Notes: generated from the sequence alone by a model not told the origin. DNA of 64,000 nt from Pseudomonadaceae bacterium SI-3 (GCA_004010935.1 CP026511.1:2976001-3040000), one strand, 5' to 3'; counted from the stretch's first letter, positions 25,446-38,111 are shown. Made by a program: numbers and translations.

Positions 25446-26666
25446 ATGAATTCGGACCAGGTCCAGTCATTCGCACCGGAACAATCGAGTCCGTGGACAA
25501 TTTTCTTGCTATTCCTGCGCCTCGGGCTGACGTCATTCGGCGGTCCGGTGGCCCACTTGAGCTATTTTCGTGAAGAGTTCGTTCACCGCCAGCGCTGGCT
25601 TGACGAGCAGGGCTATGCGGATCTGGTAGCCCTCTGTCAGTTTCTACCCGGCCCGGCGAGCAGCCAGGTCGGAATTGCCATCGGCCTGCTGAGGGGTGGC
25701 TATCGCGGTTCGCTGGCGGCCTGGACAGGATTCACGCTGCCTTCAGCGGTCGCCTTGGCGTTGTTCGCGCTGGGCATCGGCCACTTGGGCGATGGTTTGC
25801 CCGAGGGGCTTCTCCACGGCCTTAAAATCGTCGCGGTCGCCGTAGTCGCTCAGGCGGTTTGGGGTATGGCACGTAACCTATGCACCGATGGCCCGCGAAT
25901 CGCAATCGCGCTGCTGGCTGCCTGCGCTGTTCTGCTGTTGGCCAATGCCTGGGCGCAGCTGGCCGTCATCGCAATCGCCGGCCTGGCTGGATTGGTGTTG
26001 TTTCGCCCTGCTGCCATGTCCAACCTCACCCCTTTTCGGCCTCGCGTGGGGCAAACAACCGGCGCCCTGGCGTTGCTGCTGTTCTTTGCCTTGCTGCTTG
26101 TGCTGCCAGCATTGGCTGCCGCCTCGTCCAGCCAGCTACTGGAAATGTTCGATAGCTTCTATCGCGCTGGCGCGTTGGTATTCGGTGGCGGCCATGTGGT
26201 GCTCCCGCTGCTGGAAGCAGAAGTCGTGCCCAACGGCTGGGTCAGCAATGACATTTTTATGGCCGGCTACGGCGCAGCCCAAGCAGTACCAGGGCCGCTA
26301 TTCACGTTTTCTGCCTTTCTTGGGGCCTCGATTCAGGGCGGCAGTAGCAGCCTGATCAACGCCGCGCTGTGCCTGATCGCCGTATTCATACCATCGTTTC
26401 TGCTGGTGTTCGGCGCCATGCCGTTCTGGGACCGGTTGCGTGCCAATCGGCGCATGCAAGCAGCGCTGGGCGGTGTGAATGCCGCGGTCGTCGGGCTGCT
26501 GCTGGCAGCGCTATACGATCCGGTCTGGACCAGCGCGATTTTTGGCCCAGGCGATTTTGTCTTGGCGGCCATTGCTTTAGCTGCCTTGATGGTGTGGAAG
26601 TTGCCGCCCTGGCTGGTGGTACTGGCTGGCGGCATCGCCGGCTGGTTGCTCGCCATGCTGAGCTAG
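25446..26666 (+). CDS. chrA: chromate transporter, CHR family
   Basis: A 406-residue membrane protein with two homologous CHR halves. The first has SFGGPVAHLSYFREEFV and QFLPGPASSQVG, the second FGGGHVVLPLLEAEVV and AVPGPLFTFSAFLG. About ten helices are visible. Family members expel chromate, or in some cases sulfate-like anions, using membrane potential. No chrB regulator or reductase gene is adjacent, so resistance versus anion balance cannot be told. It converges on the cNMP/rhodanese gene with only 12 bases between. Confidence 0.9.
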   Translation: MNSDQVQSFAPEQSSPWTIFLLFLRLGLTSFGGPVAHLSYFREEFVHRQRWLDEQGYADLVALCQFLPGPASSQVGIAIGLLRGGYRGSLAAWTGFTLPSAVALALFALGIGHLGDGLPEGLLHGLKIVAVAVVAQAVWGMARNLCTDGPRIAIALLAACAVLLLANAWAQLAVIAIAGLAGLVLFRPAAMSNLTPFRPRVGQTTGALALLLFFALLLVLPALAAASSSQLLEMFDSFYRAGALVFGGGHVVLPLLEAEVVPNGWVSNDIFMAGYGAAQAVPGPLFTFSAFLGASIQGGSSSLINAALCLIAVFIPSFLLVFGAMPFWDRLRANRRMQAALGGVNAAVVGLLLAALYDPVWTSAIFGPGDFVLAAIALAALMVWKLPPWLVVLAGGIAGWLLAMLS

Positions 26667-26678
26667 ACTCTCGTCGGC

Positions 26679-27782
26679 TCAGCCGCTGCGTTCGGTTCGC
26701 CCGCCGGAACGCGCGAGATAACCGTTGCCCTGCTCACAGAGCAAGATCGCATAATCCTCGGCCGACAGCCCGTCGAGGCCGCCTCGCAGCGGATAAGCGC
26801 TGAAGCCCAGCTGCGTCAGCAGGAACACCGCGCTGGCGCTGCGTTTGCCGCTGTCGCAGTAGCAAAGATACAGCCGATCCTGCTTCAGCAATCGCGCCTT
26901 GAGCCGCAACAGATGCAGCGGCATCGTCAGCGCTTGCGGAGCATGTCCCTGTTGATACTCCTCCAACAGCCGAACATCCAGCCATTGGGCGCCCTGCTCG
27001 ATCAGCGCATTCGCCTGTTCCAGGCTGAGCTCATCGACTACCGGCGCCTTCAATAGCGAAACGAAGTTCTCGCGTGCCAGCTTCAGCACACACGCATCCT
27101 CGATCAGCGTAACGGTAGCATTGCGCGGTCCGTCGGTAAGCAGCGCCTCTTCACCGAAGCAGGCCCCGACGTCCAGCTCCGCTACCACTTGCCCGGCGCT
27201 GCCAAGGCCGATCATGACCTCGGCGCGGCCGCTCTTGAGGAAGTAGCAACAATCGCCGGCCTCACCCTCGCGCAACAGCACATGGCCGGCTGGCATATCG
27301 ATGGCCTCAAGTCTGCCGAGCATGTCGCGTACGTTTGCAGGAGGCACTTTGGCGAACAGCGGATTCTCCAGCAACGTCTCAAGCCAGTCGGTCAACTCGC
27401 CTGCCGTCGCCAGCTCCAGTAGCAGATCGGCATTGGCATGCTGCCAGGACACTAGACGATTGAGCTGTTCACTGTCGATGCACAGCACGCTGACATCTTC
27501 CAGCGCGCAGGCTCTGCTCAGCCGGGCGCCGGAAACCAACATATGGCAACTTTCAGACGAGCCAGCAACCAACCGCCGCTCGCCTTCCGGCGTATGCAGC
27601 GAAAGGACGCCGCTGAGCAGGAAATAGCTCAAACCCGATGGCGTCTGCTTATCGAACAGCACTTCGCCTGCTCCCAGGGCGCGCGGCACCAATTGATGGC
27701 GAATCTCTTGCAGATATCGAGGCGACAGTGTGTTGAGCGGAACCAGGCGGTGGAGAAGATCGGGAGGCAGCAGCTTATTCAT
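26679..27782 (-). CDS. cyclic-nucleotide-binding domain / rhodanese hybrid protein
   Basis: A 367-residue protein. Residues 10-115 look like a degenerate cNMP-binding domain, residues 140-245 are a clearer one with FGEEALLTDGPRNATV (FGE at 209-211, R220), and residues 250-345 are a rhodanese domain with the active-site loop CDSGKRS, C309 being the sulfur-carrying cysteine. There is no DNA-binding helix-turn-helix, so it is not a Crp-type regulator. It would couple a nucleotide or ligand signal to sulfur transfer or redox. The ATG at 27782 is preceded by TTTGGA. A D-cysteine desulfhydrase-like gene lies 25 bases upstream and may supply sulfide in the same process. Confidence 0.85.
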   Translation of the reverse strand: MNKLLPPDLLHRLVPLNTLSPRYLQEIRHQLVPRALGAGEVLFDKQTPSGLSYFLLSGVLSLHTPEGERRLVAGSSESCHMLVSGARLSRACALEDVSVLCIDSEQLNRLVSWQHANADLLLELATAGELTDWLETLLENPLFAKVPPANVRDMLGRLEAIDMPAGHVLLREGEAGDCCYFLKSGRAEVMIGLGSAGQVVAELDVGACFGEEALLTDGPRNATVTLIEDACVLKLARENFVSLLKAPVVDELSLEQANALIEQGAQWLDVRLLEEYQQGHAPQALTMPLHLLRLKARLLKQDRLYLCYCDSGKRSASAVFLLTQLGFSAYPLRGGLDGLSAEDYAILLCEQGNGYLARSGGRTERSG

Positions 27783-27807
27783 CCATGAGTTCCAAAGGGG
27801 CGAGAGG

Positions 27808-28722
27808 TCAGCGCAGCAGCTCGTCCAGCTGCGCCTGGGCAGCTCTCCGGCCCTGCAGACCGCCGGTATGCACGAAGATGAGCCGCGTGCCGCAGGCAAA
27901 ATAACCGCCCTGCACGTAAAGGCGCAATGCCATCATCGCCTTAGCCGTGTAAACAGGCTCCAGAGGAACGCCTGAAACCGCTTCAGTCTCCAGCAGAAAC
28001 CGAGCCAGCAGCTCGTCGAATCGACCAAAGCCTCCACGACTGGCGTCGACCAGCTGATACCCGGAGTCAGCAGTGCCGGCGTCTACCAACAGCCGGCTGA
28101 CTTCGTCTGCAACGCCGTGCGAAGGCGGGCCTGCCAGCGCTCCGTGGACCATCCTTCTGCGCCGCTGCGCCTCGCCGATCACTAACCCAGCCAAGGTGGT
28201 ACCCGTACCCGCGGCAAGCCACCAGCCGTCATAATCATCCCAACCGATGGCGGCCAGGCGAGTTTGCACGTGGTCGACCAGCGGGGTGCAACCCCGTGCT
28301 CCAGCAAGCCCGCCGCCGCCTTCGGGTACGCAGTAGTAACCGGGGAACCGCTCCTGCCAGGAATTGAAGAAATCCGCCCGGTGCCGTTCGCGATAGCCGC
28401 CATAACCTAGCCAGTGCAGCTGCATGCCGAAGCGCTGCAAGTCTCCGACAGTGGCTGTCTGCTGCGGATTGCCACGCAGTAGCCCGACGCTGGCTAGGCC
28501 GTAACGCTTGGCCGCTGCGGCTAGCGCGTGCAAATGATTCGAGTGAGGGCCGCCAAGGCTAATCAACCCTGACGCGCCGCTGGCTTGTGCCGCATTTAGG
28601 TGATGAGCGAGCTTGAACCACTTGTTCCCGGAAAGCTCCGGATCGACCAGATCCAGCCGCAGCACGGCAACCTGAACATCGGCCTTGCGTAGCCAGCGCA
28701 GATCAAGCCGCTGCAGCGGCAC
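27808..28722 (-). CDS. D-cysteine desulfhydrase / ACC deaminase-like PLP enzyme
   Basis: A 304-residue fold-type II PLP enzyme. The PLP-lysine block is SGNKWFKLAHHL (lysines 34 and 37), followed by SLGGPHSNHLHALAAAA for the cofactor and carboxylate site and a glycine-rich AAGTGTTLAGL phosphate loop. Members deaminate D-cysteine to pyruvate, sulfide and ammonia, or 1-aminocyclopropane-1-carboxylate to 2-oxobutyrate; the residues I can judge by eye do not separate the two. Its rhodanese-containing neighbour favours a sulfur role. It is probably co-transcribed with the flanking genes. Confidence 0.85.
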   Translation of the reverse strand: MPLQRLDLRWLRKADVQVAVLRLDLVDPELSGNKWFKLAHHLNAAQASGASGLISLGGPHSNHLHALAAAAKRYGLASVGLLRGNPQQTATVGDLQRFGMQLHWLGYGGYRERHRADFFNSWQERFPGYYCVPEGGGGLAGARGCTPLVDHVQTRLAAIGWDDYDGWWLAAGTGTTLAGLVIGEAQRRRRMVHGALAGPPSHGVADEVSRLLVDAGTADSGYQLVDASRGGFGRFDELLARFLLETEAVSGVPLEPVYTAKAMMALRLYVQGGYFACGTRLIFVHTGGLQGRRAAQAQLDELLR

Positions 28723-28765
28723 TGAGGCCAGGCTGGGGATAAATGCAGAAATGATAGAAACCCTG

Positions 28766-30127
28766 TCAGCTACCGGTACGCAGTCGATCCTGAGACCGGT
28801 GCCTGGCGCAACAATTGGACTCGCCGATCACGAAGCGTGCAGGCGAGTCGACTTTGTCCAAGGGCATGTTGCAGCGCTCCCCAGTCGAGAGGCTGGCCAC
28901 GCAGCTAGGTTGTTGATAATGCTGAACCCACTTGCCGTACTGCTCCTCGGAGACCGCACATTTAGCGGCGGCGTACGCTAGCGGATTCTCCTGATAGCGC
29001 GCCATATCCTGAAGCGCGATCGTCAGATGTCCGGCGCCGGGATGATAAGCCATGAACACCACGCCGATCCGCGACAGCCTTTCGAGCACTCGGTCCCCCG
29101 ATTGCTCGGCCAGCACGCCCACCTGCTTCTGTAGCGTTTCGATCTCTTCCTGCAGTTGCGCATCCAGCTCGTTGCGATAAGCCAGCTCGACGTCCCGAAT
29201 AGCAATCTGCTCCTTGTATTCAGCAACCGCTGCGGCGACCTGCACCTGCAGCTCGGTGTTGAAGCGCGTCCGTGCAGCATCGGCTTCGTCACGACTGTTC
29301 TGCTCAACCGCGCGCAGCTGCTGGCTCATCTCTTCACGGGTCTTCTGGAAGCCCTCGGCCTGTTCTGCGAGCTGGGCGCGAAGGTTCACTGTTTGCTGCT
29401 CACGCTCAAGCAGCTGCCCACGCAATCGGGTGATTTCATTTTGCAGCGTTGCCTGCTGTTGGGCGGCCAGATCCCGCAGTTTGGCGAGGTCGGCCTCGCG
29501 CATTTGTTCCAGGCTGGCAATGCGCAAACGCTGCTGCTTGATCAACTGCGCAGCCTTGAGCCGCTGTTCCTTTTCGAGCTGCTCAGTACGGCGAGTCGCA
29601 GCCTGCTTGGCCGCATCCGGCGCGTACCAAGTGTCTTCAGCCACCATTTGCAGACGCTCGGTGGGCAGGGTTTGTGGTGCCTCTTCTTCCACCAGCAGTC
29701 CCAGCTGGTTGCGCTTGATGCGATCACGCAACATGACAAAGTGGTTCTTGCCGGGCGTCAGGTCCGGGTCCCACAAGTGCATCTGGTGCCAGGACACCGG
29801 GCACTGGCTGCGACAGGCCAGGCGGATCGGCCCAGCACCGAGATCCGGCCCGCGCCCGGTGCGTTCGGCAAGGCTGCGCAGCGGGATATTCCAGCCGCTG
29901 TCGGCTGATCCGTCCTCGTTGAAATCGAGGTAGAAGAACACCGCTGCGCGAATCTGCAGCCGTGCATTGACCAGCACATACGCGACCCGCATCTGCTGAT
30001 CGGCGAACTCCAGCATGCTCACCACCCCATCGAGCATGGCCTCGAATTCTGGGTAGAGCATTTCCTTGCAGACGCCGCCATCATTGAAGAACAGTACGGC
30101 TTCGACCGTCTGCGGTTTGATCTGCAT
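28766..30127 (-). CDS. coiled-coil protein with C-terminal Cys/His cluster, function unknown
   Basis: A 453-residue protein. The N-terminal 160 residues form a globular domain (MQIKPQTVEAVLFF..., VFFYLDFNEDGS, CPVSWHQMHLWDP). Residues about 190-335 are a long charged coiled coil (QLLEREQQTVNLRAQLAEQ and similar). The C-terminal 70 residues contain several cysteines ending in CNMPLDK and NCCARHR, which could bind zinc. Such proteins are sometimes labelled chromosome-partitioning in databases, but I see no ATPase motif here. It lies upstream of the desulfhydrase gene with a 43-base gap. Confidence 0.75.
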   Translation of the reverse strand: MQIKPQTVEAVLFFNDGGVCKEMLYPEFEAMLDGVVSMLEFADQQMRVAYVLVNARLQIRAAVFFYLDFNEDGSADSGWNIPLRSLAERTGRGPDLGAGPIRLACRSQCPVSWHQMHLWDPDLTPGKNHFVMLRDRIKRNQLGLLVEEEAPQTLPTERLQMVAEDTWYAPDAAKQAATRRTEQLEKEQRLKAAQLIKQQRLRIASLEQMREADLAKLRDLAAQQQATLQNEITRLRGQLLEREQQTVNLRAQLAEQAEGFQKTREEMSQQLRAVEQNSRDEADAARTRFNTELQVQVAAAVAEYKEQIAIRDVELAYRNELDAQLQEEIETLQKQVGVLAEQSGDRVLERLSRIGVVFMAYHPGAGHLTIALQDMARYQENPLAYAAAKCAVSEEQYGKWVQHYQQPSCVASLSTGERCNMPLDKVDSPARFVIGESNCCARHRSQDRLRTGS

Positions 30128-30314
30128 GCTCGGTTCCTCAACAACTTGAACGGCCCGCGGGATATCCGCGCTGCAGGCGCTCGGCGCTCGCTAGCCCATG
30201 GTTGGGCCGAAGTGTAGGGGAAAAAGCGAAACCGGCAATGTGACTGGGTTGGCAGCGACTTCGGCGCCAGGATTGGCTATCGAAACGCCACCGGCAAACT
30301 GTGAACGGGTTGGA

Positions 30315-30755
30315 CTAAGCCGGTCGGCCCTTCATTGCGGCAAGCTGAGGTGCGAGACGCCTGCCCATTTCCTCACCGAGCGCCTGCAGCCCACTCATCG
30401 GCCGGATCATGACTTCGAAATCGGTAATTAGCCCAGCCTCATCGAAGCGAATCATGTCGATACCCTTGAGCTGACGATCACCGACCCGAGCGCTGAACTC
30501 CAACACGACGTCTGTGCCATCGGTGCTGGCCAGCTCGCGCTGATAGGCGAAGTCTTCGAATACCCTGACCACGGTATTGAGGATCAGATTGACCGCCGCA
30601 GCGCTCTCATAGGGGGTGAAGGCCATCGGCGAGCGAAACACCGCCTGCGGGTGCAGCAGCTCGGGTAACCGACTGAGATCGCCAGCTGCAATCATCTGAT
30701 GCCAGCGCTGTAAGGTCGCAGCAGCGGCCGGGTGTAGCGGAAGAGATGTGCTCAC
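30315..30755 (-). CDS. SnoaL/NTF2-like fold protein
   Basis: A 146-residue single-domain protein with the alpha+beta barrel pattern of SnoaL-like polyketide cyclases and limonene-epoxide-hydrolase-type proteins: WHQMIAAGDLSRLPELLHPQAVFRSP, then FEFSARVGDRQLKGIDMIRFDEAGLI-type strands. Ligand or reaction is unknown. The start is a GTG at 30755 (MSTSLPLHP) because AGGAG is eight bases upstream; a TTG at 30773 would lack a site. It follows fadH after that gene's terminator and may be read from its own promoter or by read-through. Confidence 0.8.
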   Translation of the reverse strand: MSTSLPLHPAAAATLQRWHQMIAAGDLSRLPELLHPQAVFRSPMAFTPYESAAAVNLILNTVVRVFEDFAYQRELASTDGTDVVLEFSARVGDRQLKGIDMIRFDEAGLITDFEVMIRPMSGLQALGEEMGRRLAPQLAAMKGRPA

Positions 30756-30770
30756 GTCGTTGCTCCTGTA

Positions 30771-30800
30771 CAAAAAGCCCCGCTTGAAAGCGGGGCTTCG
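30771..30800 (-). terminator. fadH terminator
   Basis: On the minus strand GAAGCCCCGCTTTCAAGCGG followed by GGCTTTTTG: an eight-pair GC-rich stem and a T run just past the fadH stop. Confidence 0.85.
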
Positions 30801-30803
30801 GCA

Positions 30804-34058
<3,255 letters not shown>

Positions 34059-34062
<4 letters not shown>

Positions 34063-35096
34063 ACCGTCAACGGGTCCGCCTTGGTGATCTCTCGGTTGGC
34101 TTCGTGCACAGCCTGGTCAGTGCCCTGCAGGAAAAGCAGATCGACCCCCAACCGCTGCTGGATGCGTATGGCCTCGATCATGCGCGGCTATCGGAGCCGC
34201 GAGCGCGGCTGTCGATTCCTCGCTACATGCGTCTGGGTCATGCGGCCATGCAGCTGGCGGGCGACCCTGGGCTAGGGCTTGAAATGGGGCGGCTGCGCAA
34301 GGCCGGCCACCTTGGCCTCGTCGGCGTGACCTCGACGCAAGCCCCTACGGTGCGCGAAGCCGCACGTGCACTGATTCGCTACGAGCCGCTTTATGCGTCC
34401 AATTACCGGGGCGCCTCAGGGTTCCACGAGGATGCATCTGGTGCCTGGCTCAGGTTCTATTCGATCAGCCCGTACAACAGCTACAACCGGTTCGTCGTGG
34501 ACACCGTCTTGGCCAGCTGGGTTACGCAACTTGGCGCGGTCGCGGGCCAGCCGTTGACCCCGGTTGCAGTGCAAATTGAATTTCAACGCCCCGATTACGC
34601 TGCACGCTACGAAGCGTTCTTCGCAAGACAGATCGAATTCGGCGCCGAGCACAATCAACTGCGACTGGACCAGGCGACACTGGCGCTCCGCAACCCGGAG
34701 CACTGCCCGGGTACCTGGCGCCAGCTTCTCGAACTCTGCGAGGCGGAACTGGAGGTTCGCACTCGAACCCGCAGCATCCGCGAGCGAGTGGCTCAGCTCC
34801 TCGGGGCGATGCTCAAGGGCCAGGAGCCCGATCTGCAGCAAGTTGCAGGACGATTGCAGTTACCGCCCTGGACGCTGCGTCGAAAGCTGGATGAAGAAGG
34901 CACCAGTTACCGCGCGATTCTCAACGACACTCGCCGCGATCTTGCCATGGCCTACATTCGGGACACCGAATCGGCGTTCGGCGAGATTGCCTGGTTACTC
35001 GGATTCTCTTCGGCGGAAGCCTTCCAACGCGCATTCAAACGCTGGAGCGGCCAGACACCGGGAGAATATCGGCGCGTACAACGGCGCGCCGACTGA
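34059..35096 (+). CDS. AraC-family transcriptional regulator
   Basis: A 345-residue regulator. The N-terminal 200 residues match the arabinose-binding-type domain of OruR/VirF-like regulators (RYMRLGHAAMQLAGDPGLGLEMG). The C-terminal 100 residues hold two helix-turn-helix motifs ending in the AraC signature (IAWLLGFSSAEAFQRAFKRWSGQTPGEYR). The ATG at 34059 overlaps the previous stop; an in-frame ATG at 34041 is possible. Position next to fadH suggests control of fatty-acid degradation, as an inference from conserved context. Confidence 0.9.
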
Positions 35097-35101
35097 TTCC
35101 G

Positions 35102-35188
35102 TCAAAGCTCGAAGGCGTCGTCAGCAGGCTCCGGCCCGTCCTGCTCAGATGCGTGCCACTCGAGAATTTCGTCTTGATAGTCATCCAT
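35102..35188 (-). CDS. 28-residue acidic small protein
   Basis: The short frame encodes MDDYQDEILEWHASEQDG and ten further mostly acidic residues (PEPADDAFEL). It has a strong AGAGGA site eight bases before the ATG. The convergent AraC stop is only six bases away. Composition (nine Asp/Glu before residue 25) and the ribosome site argue for a real gene. I believe similar short proteins starting MDDYQ occur in other pseudomonads, but I cannot check this. Function unknown. Confidence 0.5.
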   Translation of the reverse strand: MDDYQDEILEWHASEQDGPEPADDAFEL

Positions 35189-35374
35189 AGAAACGATCCT
35201 CTTTTTCGGTTTGCCCAGTTCTGCGTTTCAAAGTCCATGCCAGCGAAACTAACCTGCGTACATGACCGAAACATGAAGCGCTTCACACGGCGGATGACCA
35301 ATAAATAGCCCGAGCGGGCTGCTGCCACAACGCGCCATATCGCCGCAGGCCGCAGATAGGCTCTAGCGCGGCGG

Positions 35375-35533
35375 TTAGGGCGATGTCAGACCCGCCGCGG
35401 TCATCGCCTGGCGCAGCAGCCAGGCAACCACGCCCAGCGCGAGAACGCTCGCTGACCAGATCAAAACCAACCAGGTCATACGCTTCCACAGCGGTTTGGG
35501 CCTGGCTGCACCGCTTTCGTGCTTGTTTTGCAT
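35375..35533 (-). CDS. DUF2474-type small membrane protein of the CIO operon
   Basis: A 52-residue protein with a basic N-terminus (KPLWKRMTW) and one membrane helix (residues 21-43, LVLIWSASVLALGVVAWLLR). It starts at the ATG at 35533 with GGAG upstream and lies 23 bases after the cioB stop. Small single-helix subunits such as CydX and DUF2474 proteins accompany bd-type oxidases; by position and form it belongs to that set. Confidence 0.75.
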   Translation of the reverse strand: MQNKHESGAARPKPLWKRMTWLVLIWSASVLALGVVAWLLRQAMTAAGLTSP

Positions 35534-35556
35534 ATATCGCTCCGTGACGGCCCGTT

Positions 35557-36564
35557 TCAGTGGTAGCCGTCGTCTGCACTGACCTTGCCGCGGAATACGT
35601 AGTAACTCCACGCGGTGTACATCAGGATCAGCGGGATGATCAGCAGCGCCCCGACCAGGGTGAACCCCTGGCTCTGAGGCGGTGCGGCGGCGTCCCAGAT
35701 ACTGATGGACGGTGGAATGATGTTCGGCCAGAGGCTGATTCCGAGTCCGCTGTAGCCCAGGAAAATCAGCGCAAGGGTGAACAGGAATGGCGAGTAGTGA
35801 GCGTAACGCTTGATCGATCGAAGCAGCCCGAACGTACATGCGAGCACCAGAATCGGCACCGGCAAGAACAGGATCAGGTTCGGCATGCTGAACCAGCGCT
35901 CAGCGATATCCGGATGGGTCAGCGGTGTCCAGATACTGACGATCCCGGTTACGGCCAGCACGGCCCAGACCAGCGGAATGCCGATGTCATGCATGCGCTT
36001 TTGCAGATCACCAGCGGTCTTCATGATCAGCCAGGTGCAGCCCAGCAAGGCATACGCCGCGATTAGCGCCACACCGCAGAACACCGAGAACGGTGTCAGC
36101 CAGTCCAGCGGACCACCGGCATAAGCTCGATCGACCACGGGGAAGCCATGAATGAAGGCGCCAAGTGCGACACCCTGGAAGAAGGTCGCCGCCAGCGAGC
36201 CGCCAACGAAGGCCTTGTCCCACACATGCTGACGAGACGCGCTGGCCTTGAAGCGAAATTCGAACGCCACACCACGGAAGATCAACCCCATCAGCATGAA
36301 GATGATCGGCAGGTAGAGCGCCGAAAGTACGACGGAATAGGCAAGCGGGAACGCTGCGAACAGCCCTGCACCGCCCAGTACTAGCCATGTCTCGTTGCCG
36401 TCCCAAATTGGCGCCACGGTGTTCATCGCGACGTCCCGCTCGGAGGTATCGGCCAGGAACGGAAAGAGAATGCCGATACCCAGATCGAACCCGTCCATCA
36501 CCACGTACATCATGATGCCGAAGATGATGATGACGGCCCAGATCAGCGAAAGATCAATACCCAT
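35557..36564 (-). CDS. cioB: cytochrome bd-type (cyanide-insensitive) quinol oxidase, subunit II
   Basis: A 335-residue inner-membrane protein with about eight helices. The start MGIDLSLIWAVIIIFGIMMYVVMDGFDLG and PIWDGNETWLVLGG are hallmark CydB segments. It pairs with subunit I to oxidise ubiquinol and reduce oxygen to water. The ATG lies three bases after the cioA stop, indicating tight coupling. Confidence 0.94.
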   Translation of the reverse strand: MGIDLSLIWAVIIIFGIMMYVVMDGFDLGIGILFPFLADTSERDVAMNTVAPIWDGNETWLVLGGAGLFAAFPLAYSVVLSALYLPIIFMLMGLIFRGVAFEFRFKASASRQHVWDKAFVGGSLAATFFQGVALGAFIHGFPVVDRAYAGGPLDWLTPFSVFCGVALIAAYALLGCTWLIMKTAGDLQKRMHDIGIPLVWAVLAVTGIVSIWTPLTHPDIAERWFSMPNLILFLPVPILVLACTFGLLRSIKRYAHYSPFLFTLALIFLGYSGLGISLWPNIIPPSISIWDAAAPPQSQGFTLVGALLIIPLILMYTAWSYYVFRGKVSADDGYH

Positions 36565-36567
36565 AAC

Positions 36568-38007
36568 TCAGTTCCTCTCGCCCAGTTTGTCGCCATGATC
36601 GTGCGGTATCGCCTCGTCTGCGGCAGACAGCGGCCGCATTGGCGTGCGCTTCTCCCCCGGCCCACCAGCGCCCTTCTCGTCTCCCTCGTTAATGATTGGT
36701 CCTTTGCCGATCAGACGCAGGACGTAGACGAACCCGATGCCGAACACCGCAAAGTAGATCAGGACGAACATCGCCAGGGTGAGACCAAGCTGCCCGGCGC
36801 CATGGTTGGATACCGCATCGGCGGTCCGCATGATCCCGTACACCACCCACGGCTGCCGCCCAACCTCGGTGGTAAACCAGCCGGCGAGAATTGCGAGAAT
36901 CCCCGACGGGCCCATCAGCAATGCGAGTCGCAAGAAAGGCTTGGAGTGGAACAGCCTGCCACCCCGACGCAGCCACAGACTCCAGAAGCCTGTGAAGATC
37001 ATCAGCAGACCGAGCGCGACCATCACACGGAAGGTCCAGAACACAATGGTGGAATTGGGCCGGTCTTCTTTGGGGAAATCCTTCAGCGCCGGGATCTGCT
37101 CGGTCAGGCTGTGCTTGAGAATCAGGCTACCAAGGTACGGAACTTCGACCTTGTAGCGGGTTTCTTCGCGCTCCATATCCGGCCAGCCAAACAGCAACAA
37201 CGGAGTAGGCTCACCTGACGAGTTGTCCCAATGACCTTCCATCGCGGCGATTTTCGCCGGCTGGTATTCAAGCGTGTTGAGCCCGTGAAAATCTCCGACC
37301 ACGGCCTGAATCGGCGCAACAATCAGCGCCATCCACATTGCCATGGAAAGCATCTTTCGCACCGCCGGGTTGTCATTGCCGCGCAGCAGGTGCCAGGCGG
37401 CAGATGCGCCGACCATGAACGCAGTCGCGAGAAAGGCAGCAATCGCCATGTGCGTCAGACGGTACGGGAACGAGGGGTTGAATACGATGGCAAACCAGTC
37501 CACTGGGATCACGATGCCATCGATGATCTCGTGCCCTTGCGGTGTGTGCATCCAGCTGTTCGAAGCCAGGATCCAGAACGTGGAGATCAGGGTGCCGACT
37601 GCCACCATCAGCGTCGAAAAGAAATGCAGCCCGGCGCCCACGCGATTCCAGCCAAACAGCATGACGCCGAGGAAACCGGCTTCAAGGAAGAAAGCGGTCA
37701 GCACCTCGTAAGCCAGCAATGGCCCCGTGACGCTTCCAGCGAATTCGGAATAGGCGCTCCAGTTCGTACCGAACTGGTAGGCCATGACGATCCCCGATAC
37801 CACACCCATTCCGAAGTTGACGGCGAATATCTTGAGCCAGAAATGGTAGAGGTCTCGATAGACCTGGCGCTTGGTTTTCAGCCACAACCCTTCCAGCACT
37901 GCCAGGAAACTCGCCAACCCGATGGTGATCGCTGGAAAGATGATGTGGAAGGAAATCGTGAAAGCAAACTGGATCCGCGCAAGTTCAAGCGCTTCCAAAC
38001 CGAACAT
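36568..38007 (-). CDS. cioA: cytochrome bd-type (cyanide-insensitive) quinol oxidase, subunit I
   Basis: A 479-residue haem-carrying inner-membrane protein. The N-terminus LARIQFAFTISFHIIFPAITIG holds the haem-ligand histidine, and GRQPWVVYGIMRTADAVS is the conserved block following the quinol loop. At 479 residues it is shorter than E. coli CydA because the quinol loop is short, as in the CIO subfamily. First gene of cioAB-DUF2474. A TTGAC-N4-GTCAA palindrome about 110 bases upstream may bind Anr. Confidence 0.94.
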   Translation of the reverse strand: MFGLEALELARIQFAFTISFHIIFPAITIGLASFLAVLEGLWLKTKRQVYRDLYHFWLKIFAVNFGMGVVSGIVMAYQFGTNWSAYSEFAGSVTGPLLAYEVLTAFFLEAGFLGVMLFGWNRVGAGLHFFSTLMVAVGTLISTFWILASNSWMHTPQGHEIIDGIVIPVDWFAIVFNPSFPYRLTHMAIAAFLATAFMVGASAAWHLLRGNDNPAVRKMLSMAMWMALIVAPIQAVVGDFHGLNTLEYQPAKIAAMEGHWDNSSGEPTPLLLFGWPDMEREETRYKVEVPYLGSLILKHSLTEQIPALKDFPKEDRPNSTIVFWTFRVMVALGLLMIFTGFWSLWLRRGGRLFHSKPFLRLALLMGPSGILAILAGWFTTEVGRQPWVVYGIMRTADAVSNHGAGQLGLTLAMFVLIYFAVFGIGFVYVLRLIGKGPIINEGDEKGAGGPGEKRTPMRPLSAADEAIPHDHGDKLGERN

Positions 38008-38111
38008 TAACCACCCCTCGTCAGTACGCCATCAGCCCCTGGCTTGTTAGTCACAACACGCATTACTGACAGCATTTAACCGCAAGGGTGCGCCGGATAC
38101 CCCGTTACAGG

